Source: Pseudomonas aestuarii (GTDB lineage Bacteria; Pseudomonadota; Gammaproteobacteria; Pseudomonadales; Pseudomonadaceae). From it: DNA of 64,000 nt. Below, in pieces: positions 40,018-47,790 of this stretch. Within the stretch, counting starts at the first letter, position 1. The number at the start of each line of letters is the position of its first letter. The stretch covers positions 124,001-188,000 of the forward strand of contig NZ_JAQJZJ010000004.1 in NCBI RefSeq assembly GCF_027988105.1, given 5' to 3'. The notes below the pieces were generated by a model. That model searched no databases. It had not been told where the DNA came from and saw nothing but the letters and a program-made list of their open reading frames with translations. The position numbers were made by a program, and so were the translations under genes.

Positions 40018-40791
40018 ATGTCGATATTGCAGACCATCAGAACCTTCCTCTTCTACCTGTTGCTGTCTGCCAGCGCGTGCTTCTGGTGCATCCTCAGCAT
40101 GTTCGTCGCACCCTTCCTGCCGTTTCGGGCGCGCTACCGTTTCGTCAATCAGACCTGGTGCCGCTGCGCCGTCTGGCTGGCCAAGGTGGTGATGGGTATC
40201 AGCTACCAGGTCACAGGCCTGGAGAACATCCCGCAGCGGCCCTGCGTGATCCTTGCCAAGCATCAGAGCACCTGGGAGACCTTCTTCCTCTCGGCGCTGT
40301 TCGAGCCACTGAGCCAGGTGATCAAGCGCGAACTGCTCTATGTGCCGTTCTTCGGCTGGGCCATGGCCATGCTCAAACCCATCGCCATCGACCGCAGCAA
40401 TCCCAAAGCCGCCCTCAAGCAACTGGCCAAGCAGGGTCACGAGCGCCTGGAACAGGGCGCCTGGGTGCTGATCTTCCCGGAAGGCACGCGGATCGCCACC
40501 GGCCAGATCGGCAAGTTCTCCCGGGGCGGCGCCGCCCTGGCGGTCAACGCCAACCTGCCGGTATTACCCATCGCCCATAACGCTGGCGAGTTCTGGCCCA
40601 AGCAAGGCTGGGGCAAAACCCCCGGCACCATTCAGGTGGTAATAGGCCCGGTCATGCAGGCCGAAGGCACAGGCCCGCGGGCGATTGCCGCGTTGAATGA
40701 TCGCGCCTTCGCCTGGATCAGCCAGGCACAGCGCGATATCGGTGCCCTGAGCACTGCAGATGCAGTCTGCGACACCAGCGATAGCCTCTAG
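40018..40791 (+). CDS. 1-acyl-sn-glycerol-3-phosphate acyltransferase-like (PlsC family)
   Basis: A 257-residue membrane acyltransferase with an N-terminal hydrophobic helix (TFLFYLLLSASACFWCILSM) and the four PlsC motifs: AKHQSTWETFFL (H-X4-E in place of the more common H-X4-D), YVPFFGWAMAM, FPEGTRIATG, and VLPIAHNAG. It would acylate lysophosphatidic acid to phosphatidic acid. In P. aeruginosa the equivalent gene (lptA) is next to gyrB; here an approximately 7.4-kb block separates them. The start has AGGA upstream. Confidence 0.92.
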   Translation: MSILQTIRTFLFYLLLSASACFWCILSMFVAPFLPFRARYRFVNQTWCRCAVWLAKVVMGISYQVTGLENIPQRPCVILAKHQSTWETFFLSALFEPLSQVIKRELLYVPFFGWAMAMLKPIAIDRSNPKAALKQLAKQGHERLEQGAWVLIFPEGTRIATGQIGKFSRGGAALAVNANLPVLPIAHNAGEFWPKQGWGKTPGTIQVVIGPVMQAEGTGPRAIAALNDRAFAWISQAQRDIGALSTADAVCDTSDSL

Positions 40792-40841
40792 CCAGCGGGC
40801 GGGTTCGTCACCATTGCGAATCCGCCGCCTACTGCGAAAAC

Positions 40842-40850
40842 TGTGGATAA
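40842..40850 (-). promoter_or_regulatory. DnaA box upstream of the lipid operon
   Basis: TGTGGATAA is a perfect consensus DnaA box on the minus strand (TTATCCACA). It lies in the 260-bp gap before the ynbA-like gene, with AT-rich sequence following (TTATTAACT near 40901). Apart from this box the gap holds no gene; a weak sigma-70 promoter (TTGTCG near 40880) is possible but unconvincing. Confidence 0.5.
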
Positions 40851-41051
40851 GCTGTGGGCGAAATATCGATAAAGCCCTCTTGTCGAATATAACTCCCTGA
40901 TTATTAACTCCTTTGCCTGGTGCATGGAAACTCGGCAGCTGGGTATAAGTTTTCAGCCGTTGCGCGAAACCGGCACCGATCCACGCTCACCGGGCAGCCA
41001 AAGCGGCTAAGCTGTTCGCCACTCCAGTGCACTGAAAGGGAACTCAGGCCG

Positions 41052-41657
41052 ATGCTGTCCATTTATCAACTCAAACCACACTTCCAGAACCTGCTGCGTC
41101 CCGGCGTAAAGTACCTCTACGACAGCGGCGTGAGTGCCAATCAGGTAACGTTGGCGGCGGCCATGCTGTCGCTGCTGCTCGGCAGCCTCCTGGCGATTTT
41201 CCATCAACACGCCTGGCTGTTCGCCTTGATCCCGCTGTGGATGCTGCTGCGCATGGCGCTCAACGCCGTGGACGGCATGCTCGCCCGCGAGTTCGACCAG
41301 CAATCGCGGCTCGGCGCCTACCTCAACGAACTCTGCGACCTGGTCGCCGACGGCGCCCTGTACCTGCCATTCGCCCTGCTGCCCGGCGTCTCGCCACAGC
41401 TGGTGGTGGTGCTGGTGCTGTTCGCCCTGATCAGCGAATACGCTGGCGTACTCGGCCCTATGGTCGGCGCCTCGCGCCGCTACGATGGGCCCATGGGCAA
41501 GAGCGACCGGGCCTTCTGTTTCGGCGTGCTGGGTGCCGGTGTGGCCAGCGGCCTGCTCCCTGCCAGCGGGATCAACGGCCTGCTCGCCCTGATTCTCGCC
41601 CTGCTGCTCTACACCCTCTATAACCGCGTGCGCCAAGGCCTGGCCGAAGCGGTGTGA
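41052..41657 (+). CDS. ynbA: CDP-alcohol phosphatidyltransferase, YnbA-like
   Basis: A 201-residue inner-membrane enzyme with about six hydrophobic helices. It would transfer a phosphatidyl group from CDP-diacylglycerol to an alcohol. The CDP-OH-P motif reads DGMLAR, 8 residues, G, AYL, N, ELC, D: the third aspartate of the classical DGxxAR(x8)G(x3)D(x3)D is Asn. E. coli YnbA has the same Asn from memory, so this may mark the subfamily. The ATG at 41052 starts MLSIYQLKPHFQNLLRPG, close to E. coli YnbA; the frame is open upstream to 40920. It is the first gene of a six-gene operon. The alcohol acceptor is unknown. Confidence 0.88.
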   Translation: MLSIYQLKPHFQNLLRPGVKYLYDSGVSANQVTLAAAMLSLLLGSLLAIFHQHAWLFALIPLWMLLRMALNAVDGMLAREFDQQSRLGAYLNELCDLVADGALYLPFALLPGVSPQLVVVLVLFALISEYAGVLGPMVGASRRYDGPMGKSDRAFCFGVLGAGVASGLLPASGINGLLALILALLLYTLYNRVRQGLAEAV

Positions 41658-41685
41658 CCGACTGATTCGAAATAGGGATATCTCG

Positions 41686-43443
41686 ATGCGCGAAGCCCAA
41701 GAACTGCGTTTTACCACCCATGACGGCGTAGAGCTGTTCTATCGCCACTGGCCTGCCGAGGTCGCTGACACTGCCGCGCCCAAGCGGGCCATCGTGATGT
41801 TCCATCGTGGCCATGAGCATGGTGGGCGCATGGCCCATCTGGTCGACGAATTGGCTATGCCCGGTTTCGAATTCTTTGCCTGGGATGCCCGCGGCCATGG
41901 CCTGTCGCCGGGCGAACGTGGCGACAGCCCGAGCTTTGCCACCAGCGTCCGCGACGTGCAGACCTTCATCGAGCATATCGTCGCCAGTCATGGACTGGCC
42001 GAGGCAGATCTCGCGGTACTGGCGCAGAGCGTCGGCGCCGTGGTGGTATCGGCCTGGGCCCATGACTACGCGCCGAAGATCCGCGCCCTGGTGCTCGCCT
42101 CGCCGGCCTTCAAGGTCAAGCTCTACGTGCCCTTTGCCAGGCCGGGCCTCAAGCTGATGCGCGCCTGGCGCGGCAATTTCTTCGTCAACAGCTACGTCAA
42201 AGCCAAGTTCCTAAGCCACGACCCGGCCCGCATCGCCTCCTTCGACAACGATCCACTGATCACCCGGGCGATTTCGGTCAATATGCTGCTCGGCCTGAAC
42301 GACGCCGCCGAGCGGGTGGTGGCCGATGCCCAGACGATCCAGATCCCTACCCAGTTGCTGATCTCCGGCGCCGACTTCGTGGTGCAGCGTAAACCCCAGG
42401 AGCAGTTCTTCGATCGCCTCGGCAGCCTGCACAAAGAGAAGCACATCCTGCCCGGCTTCTTTCACGACACCCTCGGCGAACGTGACCGCAGCCACGCCTT
42501 GAACCGCATCCAGCGCTTTCTCCTGCACTGCTTCGAAGAGCCGCTAGCATGTCCTTCGTTACTGGATGCCGACCGCCTCGGCGCGACCTGCGCCGAGGCC
42601 GAAAGCCTGGCTGCGCCGCTGCCGCCTAACTCGCTACGCGACCTCTACTGGCGCGCCACCCGCACCGGCCTCAAGTTCGGCAGCAGCCTGTCCGACGGGG
42701 TCAGGCTGGGCTTCGACACCGGCTTCGACTCCGGCAGCACGCTCGACTACGTCTACCGCAACCGGCCCAGCGGCAAGTCGGCGCTCGGCAAGTTGATCGA
42801 TCAGAACTACCTGAACTCCATCGGCTGGCGCGGCATCCGCCAACGCAAACTGCACGTGGAGGAGCTGCTGCGCCTGGCCATGGCCAAACTGCGCATGCAG
42901 GGCCAAGCCGTGCGCATCGTCGATATCGCCGCCGGCCATGGCCGCTATATCCTCGAAGCCCTGGACGGCATGGAACAACAACCCGACTCGATCCTGCTGC
43001 GCGACTACAGCGACATCAATGTGTGCGACGGCGCCGCGCTGATCGAACAGAAAGGCCTGGCGGCTATCGCCCGTTTCGTCAAAGGCGACGCCTTCGATCG
43101 CGACGATCTGGCCACACTCGATCCCAAGCCGACCCTGGCGGTGGTTTCCGGCCTGTATGAGCTGTTCGCCAGCAACCAGATGGTCGGCAACTCCCTAGCC
43201 GGTCTGGCGGCTGCGGTGGAAGAGGGCGGCTATCTGGTCTACACCGACCAGCCCTGGCACCCGCAACTTGAATTTATCGCCCGGGCCTTGACCAGCCACC
43301 GCAGCGGCGAAGCCTGGGTCATGCGCCGACGCAGCCAGGCAGAGATGGATCAGCTGGTCGAGGCCGCAGGTTTCCGCAAGCTGACCCAGCGCATCGATGA
43401 ATGGGGCATTTTCAGCGTCTCCCTGGCGCAGCGGGTGTGCTGA
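41686..43443 (+). CDS. ynbC: Bifunctional alpha/beta-hydrolase and SAM methyltransferase, YnbC-like
   Basis: A 585-residue two-domain protein, the same length as E. coli YnbC. The N-terminal alpha/beta hydrolase (about 1-290) resembles monoacylglycerol lipases: oxyanion region MFHRGHEHGGRM, nucleophile Ser115 in LAQSVGAV, Asp in LLISGADFVVQ and His in PGFFHDTLGE. The C-terminal half (about 380-585) is a class I methyltransferase with motif I VRIVDIAAGHGRYILEA (about 407). Both active sites look intact. AGGGA precedes the ATG, 28 bp after ynbA; the stop overlaps the ynbD start. Role in the lipid pathway unknown. Confidence 0.9.
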   Translation: MREAQELRFTTHDGVELFYRHWPAEVADTAAPKRAIVMFHRGHEHGGRMAHLVDELAMPGFEFFAWDARGHGLSPGERGDSPSFATSVRDVQTFIEHIVASHGLAEADLAVLAQSVGAVVVSAWAHDYAPKIRALVLASPAFKVKLYVPFARPGLKLMRAWRGNFFVNSYVKAKFLSHDPARIASFDNDPLITRAISVNMLLGLNDAAERVVADAQTIQIPTQLLISGADFVVQRKPQEQFFDRLGSLHKEKHILPGFFHDTLGERDRSHALNRIQRFLLHCFEEPLACPSLLDADRLGATCAEAESLAAPLPPNSLRDLYWRATRTGLKFGSSLSDGVRLGFDTGFDSGSTLDYVYRNRPSGKSALGKLIDQNYLNSIGWRGIRQRKLHVEELLRLAMAKLRMQGQAVRIVDIAAGHGRYILEALDGMEQQPDSILLRDYSDINVCDGAALIEQKGLAAIARFVKGDAFDRDDLATLDPKPTLAVVSGLYELFASNQMVGNSLAGLAAAVEEGGYLVYTDQPWHPQLEFIARALTSHRSGEAWVMRRRSQAEMDQLVEAAGFRKLTQRIDEWGIFSVSLAQRVC

Positions 43444-44798
43444 TTGCAGGCGCAGCGGTAAGTCGCGAAGCCGGGTTGTGGAAGCGCGGTGTGCTCTGGC
43501 TGCTGCTCTTGGCGCCGCTTTTTTTCGCCAGTTACAGCTTTGCCAACTGGCTAAGCGCTCAACGGGCGGACGTCGGCACCCTGGTGTTCGCCTGGGAAAG
43601 CCGGATACCGCTATGGCCGTGGACCATCGTGCCTTACTGGTCGATCGACCTGTTATACGGCTTGTCCTTTTTGCTGCCGGCGACCCGCCGGGAGATGGAT
43701 CGACACGGCCTGCGTCTGCTCAGCGTGCAGCTACTGTGCATCGCCGCGTTCCTGCTCTGGCCACTGCGTTTCACCTTCGAGCGGCCGGAACTGGATGGCC
43801 TGTTCGGCACGCTGTTCGATGTGCTGATGGGCTTCGACAAACCCTTCAACCAGGCGCCATCCCTGCATATCGCCCTGCTGGTGGTGCTCTGGCTGTGCTT
43901 CGCCCGCTATGCCACGGGTCTCTGGCGGGTATTGCTGCATGCCTGGTTCTTCTTGATCGGCATGTCGGTGCTGACCACTTGGCAGCATCATTTCGTCGAT
44001 GTGCCCACCGGGGTACTGGCCGGTTGCTGGTGCGTCTGGCTCTGGCCGCAGCAAGGCCCCAGTCCGCTGCTGGATTGGCAGCTGACGTGCGCTGCGCAGC
44101 GTTGGCGCCTGGCGTTGCGCTATGGCTTCGCCGCGGCCCTGCTGACGGCTGTGGCGGTGAATCTGGGAGGTGCCTGGCTATGGCTGCTATGGCCGGGATG
44201 CTCCTTGCTGCTGGTGGCGCTGAACTATGCGCTGTTCGGCGCGGCGGGCTTTCAGAAGGATGCCAATGGCCGCCTGAGCAGCGCCGCCTGCTGCCTGCTC
44301 GCGCCCTATCTGCTTGGCGTCTGGCTGAATTCACGCCTATGGACGCGTAAGCATCCGCAGGCAGACGAAGTCGGCGAGGGGGTTTGGCTTGGACGTATTC
44401 CTTCAGCAGGGCAGGCCGAACAGTTTCATGCCCAGCTGGACCTCTGTGCCGAGCTGCCGAACTGGTCGCCGGCCAAAGCCTATCGCTCGCTGCCGGTGCT
44501 CGACCTCACCGTACCCTGCCCGAACACGCTCCTGGCCGCCGCACAGGCAATCGAAGCGCTACGCCAGCAGGGTCCGTTGTTGGTCTATTGCGCGCTCGGC
44601 TATTCACGTAGCGCCTGCGCGGTAGCCGCCTGGTTGCTGCACAGCGGTCGTTGCCAGAACCTGTCAGAGGCGCTCGCCCAGCTGCGCCAGGCACGCCCAC
44701 AAGTGGTATTGAGCCAAGCCCACCTGCGAGCGTTAGAGGACATGCTGCAATTGCCCGGCAACGCGGCACCGGCGGTAGCATCAGCCCATGGTTACTGA
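43437..44798 (+). CDS. ynbD: Membrane PAP2-like and dual-specificity phosphatase, YnbD-like
   Basis: A 453-residue protein. The N-terminal ~300 residues hold many membrane helices and a PAP2/inositolphosphotransferase-like site: PSLH (residues 141-144) and HHFVD (about 184-188). The C-terminal ~120 residues are a cytoplasmic tyrosine/dual-specificity phosphatase domain with VYCALGYSRSA, catalytic Cys385 and Arg391. Together they suggest dephosphorylation of a lipid phosphate, as PgpB or PTPMT1 do for phosphatidylglycerol phosphate. The start is uncertain: GTG at 43437 overlaps the ynbC stop by 7 bases and was chosen because no Shine-Dalgarno supports the ATG at 43401. Confidence 0.85.
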   Translation: MLIAGAAVSREAGLWKRGVLWLLLLAPLFFASYSFANWLSAQRADVGTLVFAWESRIPLWPWTIVPYWSIDLLYGLSFLLPATRREMDRHGLRLLSVQLLCIAAFLLWPLRFTFERPELDGLFGTLFDVLMGFDKPFNQAPSLHIALLVVLWLCFARYATGLWRVLLHAWFFLIGMSVLTTWQHHFVDVPTGVLAGCWCVWLWPQQGPSPLLDWQLTCAAQRWRLALRYGFAAALLTAVAVNLGGAWLWLLWPGCSLLLVALNYALFGAAGFQKDANGRLSSAACCLLAPYLLGVWLNSRLWTRKHPQADEVGEGVWLGRIPSAGQAEQFHAQLDLCAELPNWSPAKAYRSLPVLDLTVPCPNTLLAAAQAIEALRQQGPLLVYCALGYSRSACAVAAWLLHSGRCQNLSEALAQLRQARPQVVLSQAHLRALEDMLQLPGNAAPAVASAHGY

Positions 44799-45243
44799 GA
44801 TGCAACTGTATACGGTGGCCTGCCTGCTACGCCGGGGCAAGACCCTCGATGGACTGTCCAGCGCGCTCAGCGTACTCGCCCTGCTGATCGGCCTCGCGCC
44901 GCTGTTGGGCGCCGTGATACAGCCATTGGCCGCCACGCTCTGCGCCCTGTTGCTGCTGCTGGGGCTGGCTGAAAAATATTGGGCGTTGCGTGTGGCCCTG
45001 GATGCCGAGCTATTCCAGCACCTGGCGGGCGACGCCGAGCAACTGGCGCGGCGTACCGTCGAGCTCGATCAGGCACTTGCCAGACTCGGTCTACAACCGC
45101 CGAACAATACCGCGCGCAGCTGGGTCGAGCGCAGTCGCGGCGCGTTGCGCTTGTTACGTCTGCAGGCACTCTCGCTGCTCGCGCAATTGTTGCTGGCCGT
45201 GGCGATCCTGCTCGGCCTGCCTTGGTTTTCAATCCCTGGATAA
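44788..45243 (+). CDS. Small membrane protein of the lipid operon, unknown function
   Basis: A 151-residue protein with two hydrophobic helices in the first half (about 24-65), a charged helical middle (DAELFQHLAGDAEQLARRTVELDQALARLG) and one more hydrophobic helix near the C-terminus. I do not recognise the family. It overlaps the end of ynbD by 11 bases (an ATG at 44800 is an alternative start) and is 9 bp before the next acyltransferase gene, so it is firmly inside the operon. It could be a scaffold for the flanking lipid enzymes; this is a guess from position. Confidence 0.75.
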   Translation: MVTEMQLYTVACLLRRGKTLDGLSSALSVLALLIGLAPLLGAVIQPLAATLCALLLLLGLAEKYWALRVALDAELFQHLAGDAEQLARRTVELDQALARLGLQPPNNTARSWVERSRGALRLLRLQALSLLAQLLLAVAILLGLPWFSIPG

Positions 45244-45252
45244 GGCATCTTC

Positions 45253-45873
45253 ATGCTCGCTTCCCTGACCGCTTTTGCCATTACCTCCGCCGCACGCCTG
45301 CTGACAGGCGCCCGTGCGCTCTGGATCGGCTGCACCGCCCAGCCAGTGCAACGGCTGTACTACGCCAACCACAGCAGCCATGGCGACTTCGTCCTGCTCT
45401 GGGCCTCGTTGCCGCCAGAATTGCGGTACACGACCCGCCCGGTGGCCGGTGCCGACTACTGGCAGCGAGACGGCTTGCGTCGCTATCTGATCAACCGGGT
45501 ATTCAATGGCGTACTGATCGACCGCGAGCGCAGTTCGCCCGACGCCAATCCGCTGCAACCCATGCTTGACGCCTTGGACCACGGCGATTCGTTGATCCTG
45601 TTCCCCGAGGGCACGCGCAATCTGGAGGATGGCCTGCTGCCATTCAAGAGTGGCCTCTACCACCTGGCCCAGGCGCGGCCACAGGTGGAGCTGATCCCGG
45701 TATGGATCGCCAACCTCAGCCGCGTCATGCCCAAGGGCAGGGCGCTGCCGCTACCGCTGCTGTGCACCCTGAGTTTCGGCGAGCCGCTGCAGCGACTCGA
45801 AACAGAGAATAAGAACGCGTTCCTCGAACGCGCGCGCAATGCCCTGCTGGCCATGGCACCCGAGGAGGTTTGA
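45253..45873 (+). CDS. Lysophospholipid acyltransferase (PlsC family) of the lipid operon
   Basis: A 206-residue acyltransferase with the classical PlsC motifs: YANHSSHGDFVLLW (H-X4-D), NGVLIDRERSS, FPEGTRNLEDGLLPFKSGLY, and VWIANLSRVMPKG. No strong N-terminal membrane helix is obvious. It would supply phosphatidic acid or acylate the product of the pathway. It is the second PlsC-type gene in the window, but its motifs differ from the first (H-X4-E there), so the two are not recent duplicates. The next gene (CdsA-like) follows with the stop and start almost overlapping. Confidence 0.9.
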   Translation: MLASLTAFAITSAARLLTGARALWIGCTAQPVQRLYYANHSSHGDFVLLWASLPPELRYTTRPVAGADYWQRDGLRRYLINRVFNGVLIDRERSSPDANPLQPMLDALDHGDSLILFPEGTRNLEDGLLPFKSGLYHLAQARPQVELIPVWIANLSRVMPKGRALPLPLLCTLSFGEPLQRLETENKNAFLERARNALLAMAPEEV

Positions 45874-45874
45874 G

Positions 45875-46819
45875 ATGGATCACAACACCCTGTTGCTGTT
45901 CGCCGGTATCGGCGCCCTGTTACTGCTGGCATCGACCATTGGCTTTTTGCTCAAGCGCCGCAGCGGCGACACACCCAATCCGGTCATCGACAACCTCAAT
46001 GCGCGGATCAACGCCTGGTGGGTGATGGTGCTGGTGATAGGCGCTGCCTTTCTGTTCGGCGATACCGGCGTCATCTTGCTGTTCTACTGCGTCTCGTTCT
46101 ATGCCCTGCGCGAATTCATGACCCTGACCCCAACCCGGCGCAGCGATTACCCGGCACTGGTGGCGGCCTTCTATTTCGCCCTGCCCATGCAGTACCTGCT
46201 GATCGCGTTGGACTGGTACGGCTTGTTCGCTATCTTCATCCCGGTTTACCTGTTTCTTCTGCTGCCGATTCTCGCCTCCCTGGGCGGCGATACCACGCGC
46301 TTCCTCGAGCGGGCGTCCAAGGTGCAATGGGGCCTGATGATCACGGTGTACTGCATCTCCTCGGTACCGGCACTGCTGACCCTCGACATTCCCGGATATG
46401 AAGGACGCAACCTGTTGCTGATCGCCTGGCTGATCATCGTGGTGCAGCTCTCCGATGTGCTGCAATACGTCTGCGGCAAGCTATTAGGCAAACACAAGAT
46501 CGCCCCACACCTGTCGCCCTCGAAGACTGTGGAAGGCTTTATCGGCGGTGTCAGCCTGGCTTGCCTGGTTGGCGCGCTGCTGTGCTGGATCACCCCGTTC
46601 AACTTCTGGCAGGCGGCGCTGATGGCCCTGGCCGTCAACCTGCTCGGGTTTTCCGGTGGCCTGGTGATGTCGGCGATCAAACGTGATCGCGGGGTAAAGG
46701 ATTGGGGCCATATGATCGAAGGCCATGGCGGCATGCTCGACCGCCTGGATTCGGTCTGCTTCGCCGCCCCGATATTCTTCCACTTCGTGCGCTACTGGTG
46801 GGTACCGGCACTGGTCTAG
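45875..46819 (+). CDS. ynbB: Phosphatidate cytidylyltransferase, YnbB/CdsA-like
   Basis: A 314-residue inner-membrane protein with about eight hydrophobic helices that would convert phosphatidic acid and CTP to CDP-diacylglycerol, the donor for the YnbA-like enzyme. CdsA-family motifs are clear: HLSPSKTVEGFIGG and the C-terminal signature KRDRGVKDWGHMIEGHGGMLDRLDS. GAGGAGGT (45862-45869) precedes the ATG. It closes the six-gene operon. It is separate from the housekeeping cdsA, which in Pseudomonas is elsewhere. No clear terminator follows. Confidence 0.9.
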   Translation: MDHNTLLLFAGIGALLLLASTIGFLLKRRSGDTPNPVIDNLNARINAWWVMVLVIGAAFLFGDTGVILLFYCVSFYALREFMTLTPTRRSDYPALVAAFYFALPMQYLLIALDWYGLFAIFIPVYLFLLLPILASLGGDTTRFLERASKVQWGLMITVYCISSVPALLTLDIPGYEGRNLLLIAWLIIVVQLSDVLQYVCGKLLGKHKIAPHLSPSKTVEGFIGGVSLACLVGALLCWITPFNFWQAALMALAVNLLGFSGGLVMSAIKRDRGVKDWGHMIEGHGGMLDRLDSVCFAAPIFFHFVRYWWVPALV

Positions 46820-46942
46820 ATTCAGTCAATCGGCCACCAGCTTCGCACCAGGGATACACCAGCCCCAGGTACTCGAGGGCTGTTTTATTCGGCTGCAGCC
46901 AAGCTCGAAATACCGTTCAGTTCATCCCCAGACGACCGGTTT

Positions 46943-47182
46943 TCAGCCATTGAACGATGCCAGCGCCGGCCGGTGCCGCCACATGATCGTCTCGGCATGC
47001 CGGGTAATCACCACCAGCCCCACTGTCTGAATTTCAAGCGGGGTGAATTTGAACAACAGGCCCAGCGCGTCCTGCACACTCACGTTGAGCAAAATGAACT
47101 TCGGGCGCCCCAGTTCCTCCGCCTTGATTCCAAGAATGTCGGTGTACAAGCACACCAGCGAATCGACTGGTAATCCTCCCAT
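46943..47182 (-). CDS. Small hypothetical ORF
   Basis: A 79-residue open frame with mostly G/C third codon positions and a protein-like composition (DILGIKAEELGRPKFILL; FKFTPLEIQTVGLVVITRHA). The ATG at 47182 is used; a GTG three codons upstream is possible and no good Shine-Dalgarno is seen. I do not recognise a family. It may be a real small gene or a remnant of a larger one, in a zone with other remnants. Confidence 0.35.
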   Translation of the reverse strand: MGGLPVDSLVCLYTDILGIKAEELGRPKFILLNVSVQDALGLLFKFTPLEIQTVGLVVITRHAETIMWRHRPALASFNG

Positions 47183-47293
47183 TGTTAGCACTCGGCAGAA
47201 ATAGAGGTCGGGCCGCTTGTTCGCTCGGTTACACCACCGCTATAACCCAACGCTTTGCTCGTACCCTGAGGGACTCCGCTCAACCGCGTATCC

Positions 47294-47319
47294 TGTTACG
47301 ACCGCCATGCTCAGGTAAC
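47294..47319. promoter_or_regulatory. CbrB-like upstream activator site
   Basis: TGTTAC (47294-47299) and GTAAC (47315-47319) form an inverted pair 15 bases apart, about 135 bases upstream of the predicted RNA start. This is close to the TGTTAC-N14-GTAACA site I recall for the NtrC-type activator CbrB upstream of crcZ and crcY. The spacing differs by one base. Confidence 0.6.
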
Positions 47320-47415
47320 GTAACTGAGTGATACGGAAACAGATCAGCCGCACTTCTCCCTAGCTGAAAAACCGATAATTTAGCAATCTGTTGATTTATA
47401 AGAATAATTTCAAGA

Positions 47416-47431
47416 TGGCACGCGCTGTGCT
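47416..47431 (+). promoter_or_regulatory. Sigma-54 promoter of the Crc-sequestering RNA
   Basis: TGGCACGCGCTGTGCT fits the sigma-54 consensus TGGCAC-N5-TTGCW with the invariant GG (47417-47418) and GC (47429-47430) elements exactly 10 bases apart. Transcription should start near 47442, right before the first A-rich Crc/Hfq motif. Confidence 0.85.
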
Positions 47432-47441
47432 GTATCTATGG

Positions 47442-47790
47442 CAGAACAACAACAAAAACAGTAAATAAAGAAAAACATCTCGACTCTGGCAAAACAAAAA
47501 CAAAACCGCAGAGAAGCAGCAAACCGATTTTTTTGGAGAGGGTAGGCTTTTCCGGGTTCATCCCGGCAACCAGTTTTAGAAGAATAAAACTACCTTGAGG
47601 TAGCTCGTTCTGGTTGGATCACCTGCTGACAAGGGGCTGTACCAGCAACCAAAAAAATACGTTTGCCCTTGATCCCTCTCGGGGATCTGATGAACAAGCC
47701 GTCGATCACTAATAACAACAACAGATTGCTGAACAAGAAAAACAAAGCACGGATTAATTATTAGAGGGGAGCCAATGGCTCCCCTCAGTG
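47442..47790 (+). ncRNA. CrcZ/CrcY/CrcX-family small RNA
   Basis: A roughly 350-nt non-coding transcript. These RNAs titrate Hfq/Crc and relieve carbon catabolite repression when CbrA/CbrB is active. Evidence: sigma-54 promoter at 47416, CbrB-like site upstream, and at least five A-rich AAnAAnAA-type motifs: AACAACAACAAAAAC (47445-47459), AAATAAAGAAAAAC (47463-47476), AAAACAAAAACAAAAC (47491-47506), AATAACAACAACAG (47711-47724), AACAAGAAAAACAAAG (47732-47747). Small hairpins lie between (47552-47566; CTACCTTGAGGTAG near 47590; GATCCCTCTCGGGGATC near 47671) and a strong hairpin ends it. The stretch is AT-rich, with no supported protein gene. Which member of the family it is cannot be decided without neighbours or alignment. 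Confidence 0.85.

Noticed and set aside
40842-40910. A third replication origin upstream of the lipid operon
   Set aside because: Only one DnaA box is present and the AT-rich part is short; the 14-mer shared by the two origin regions is absent.
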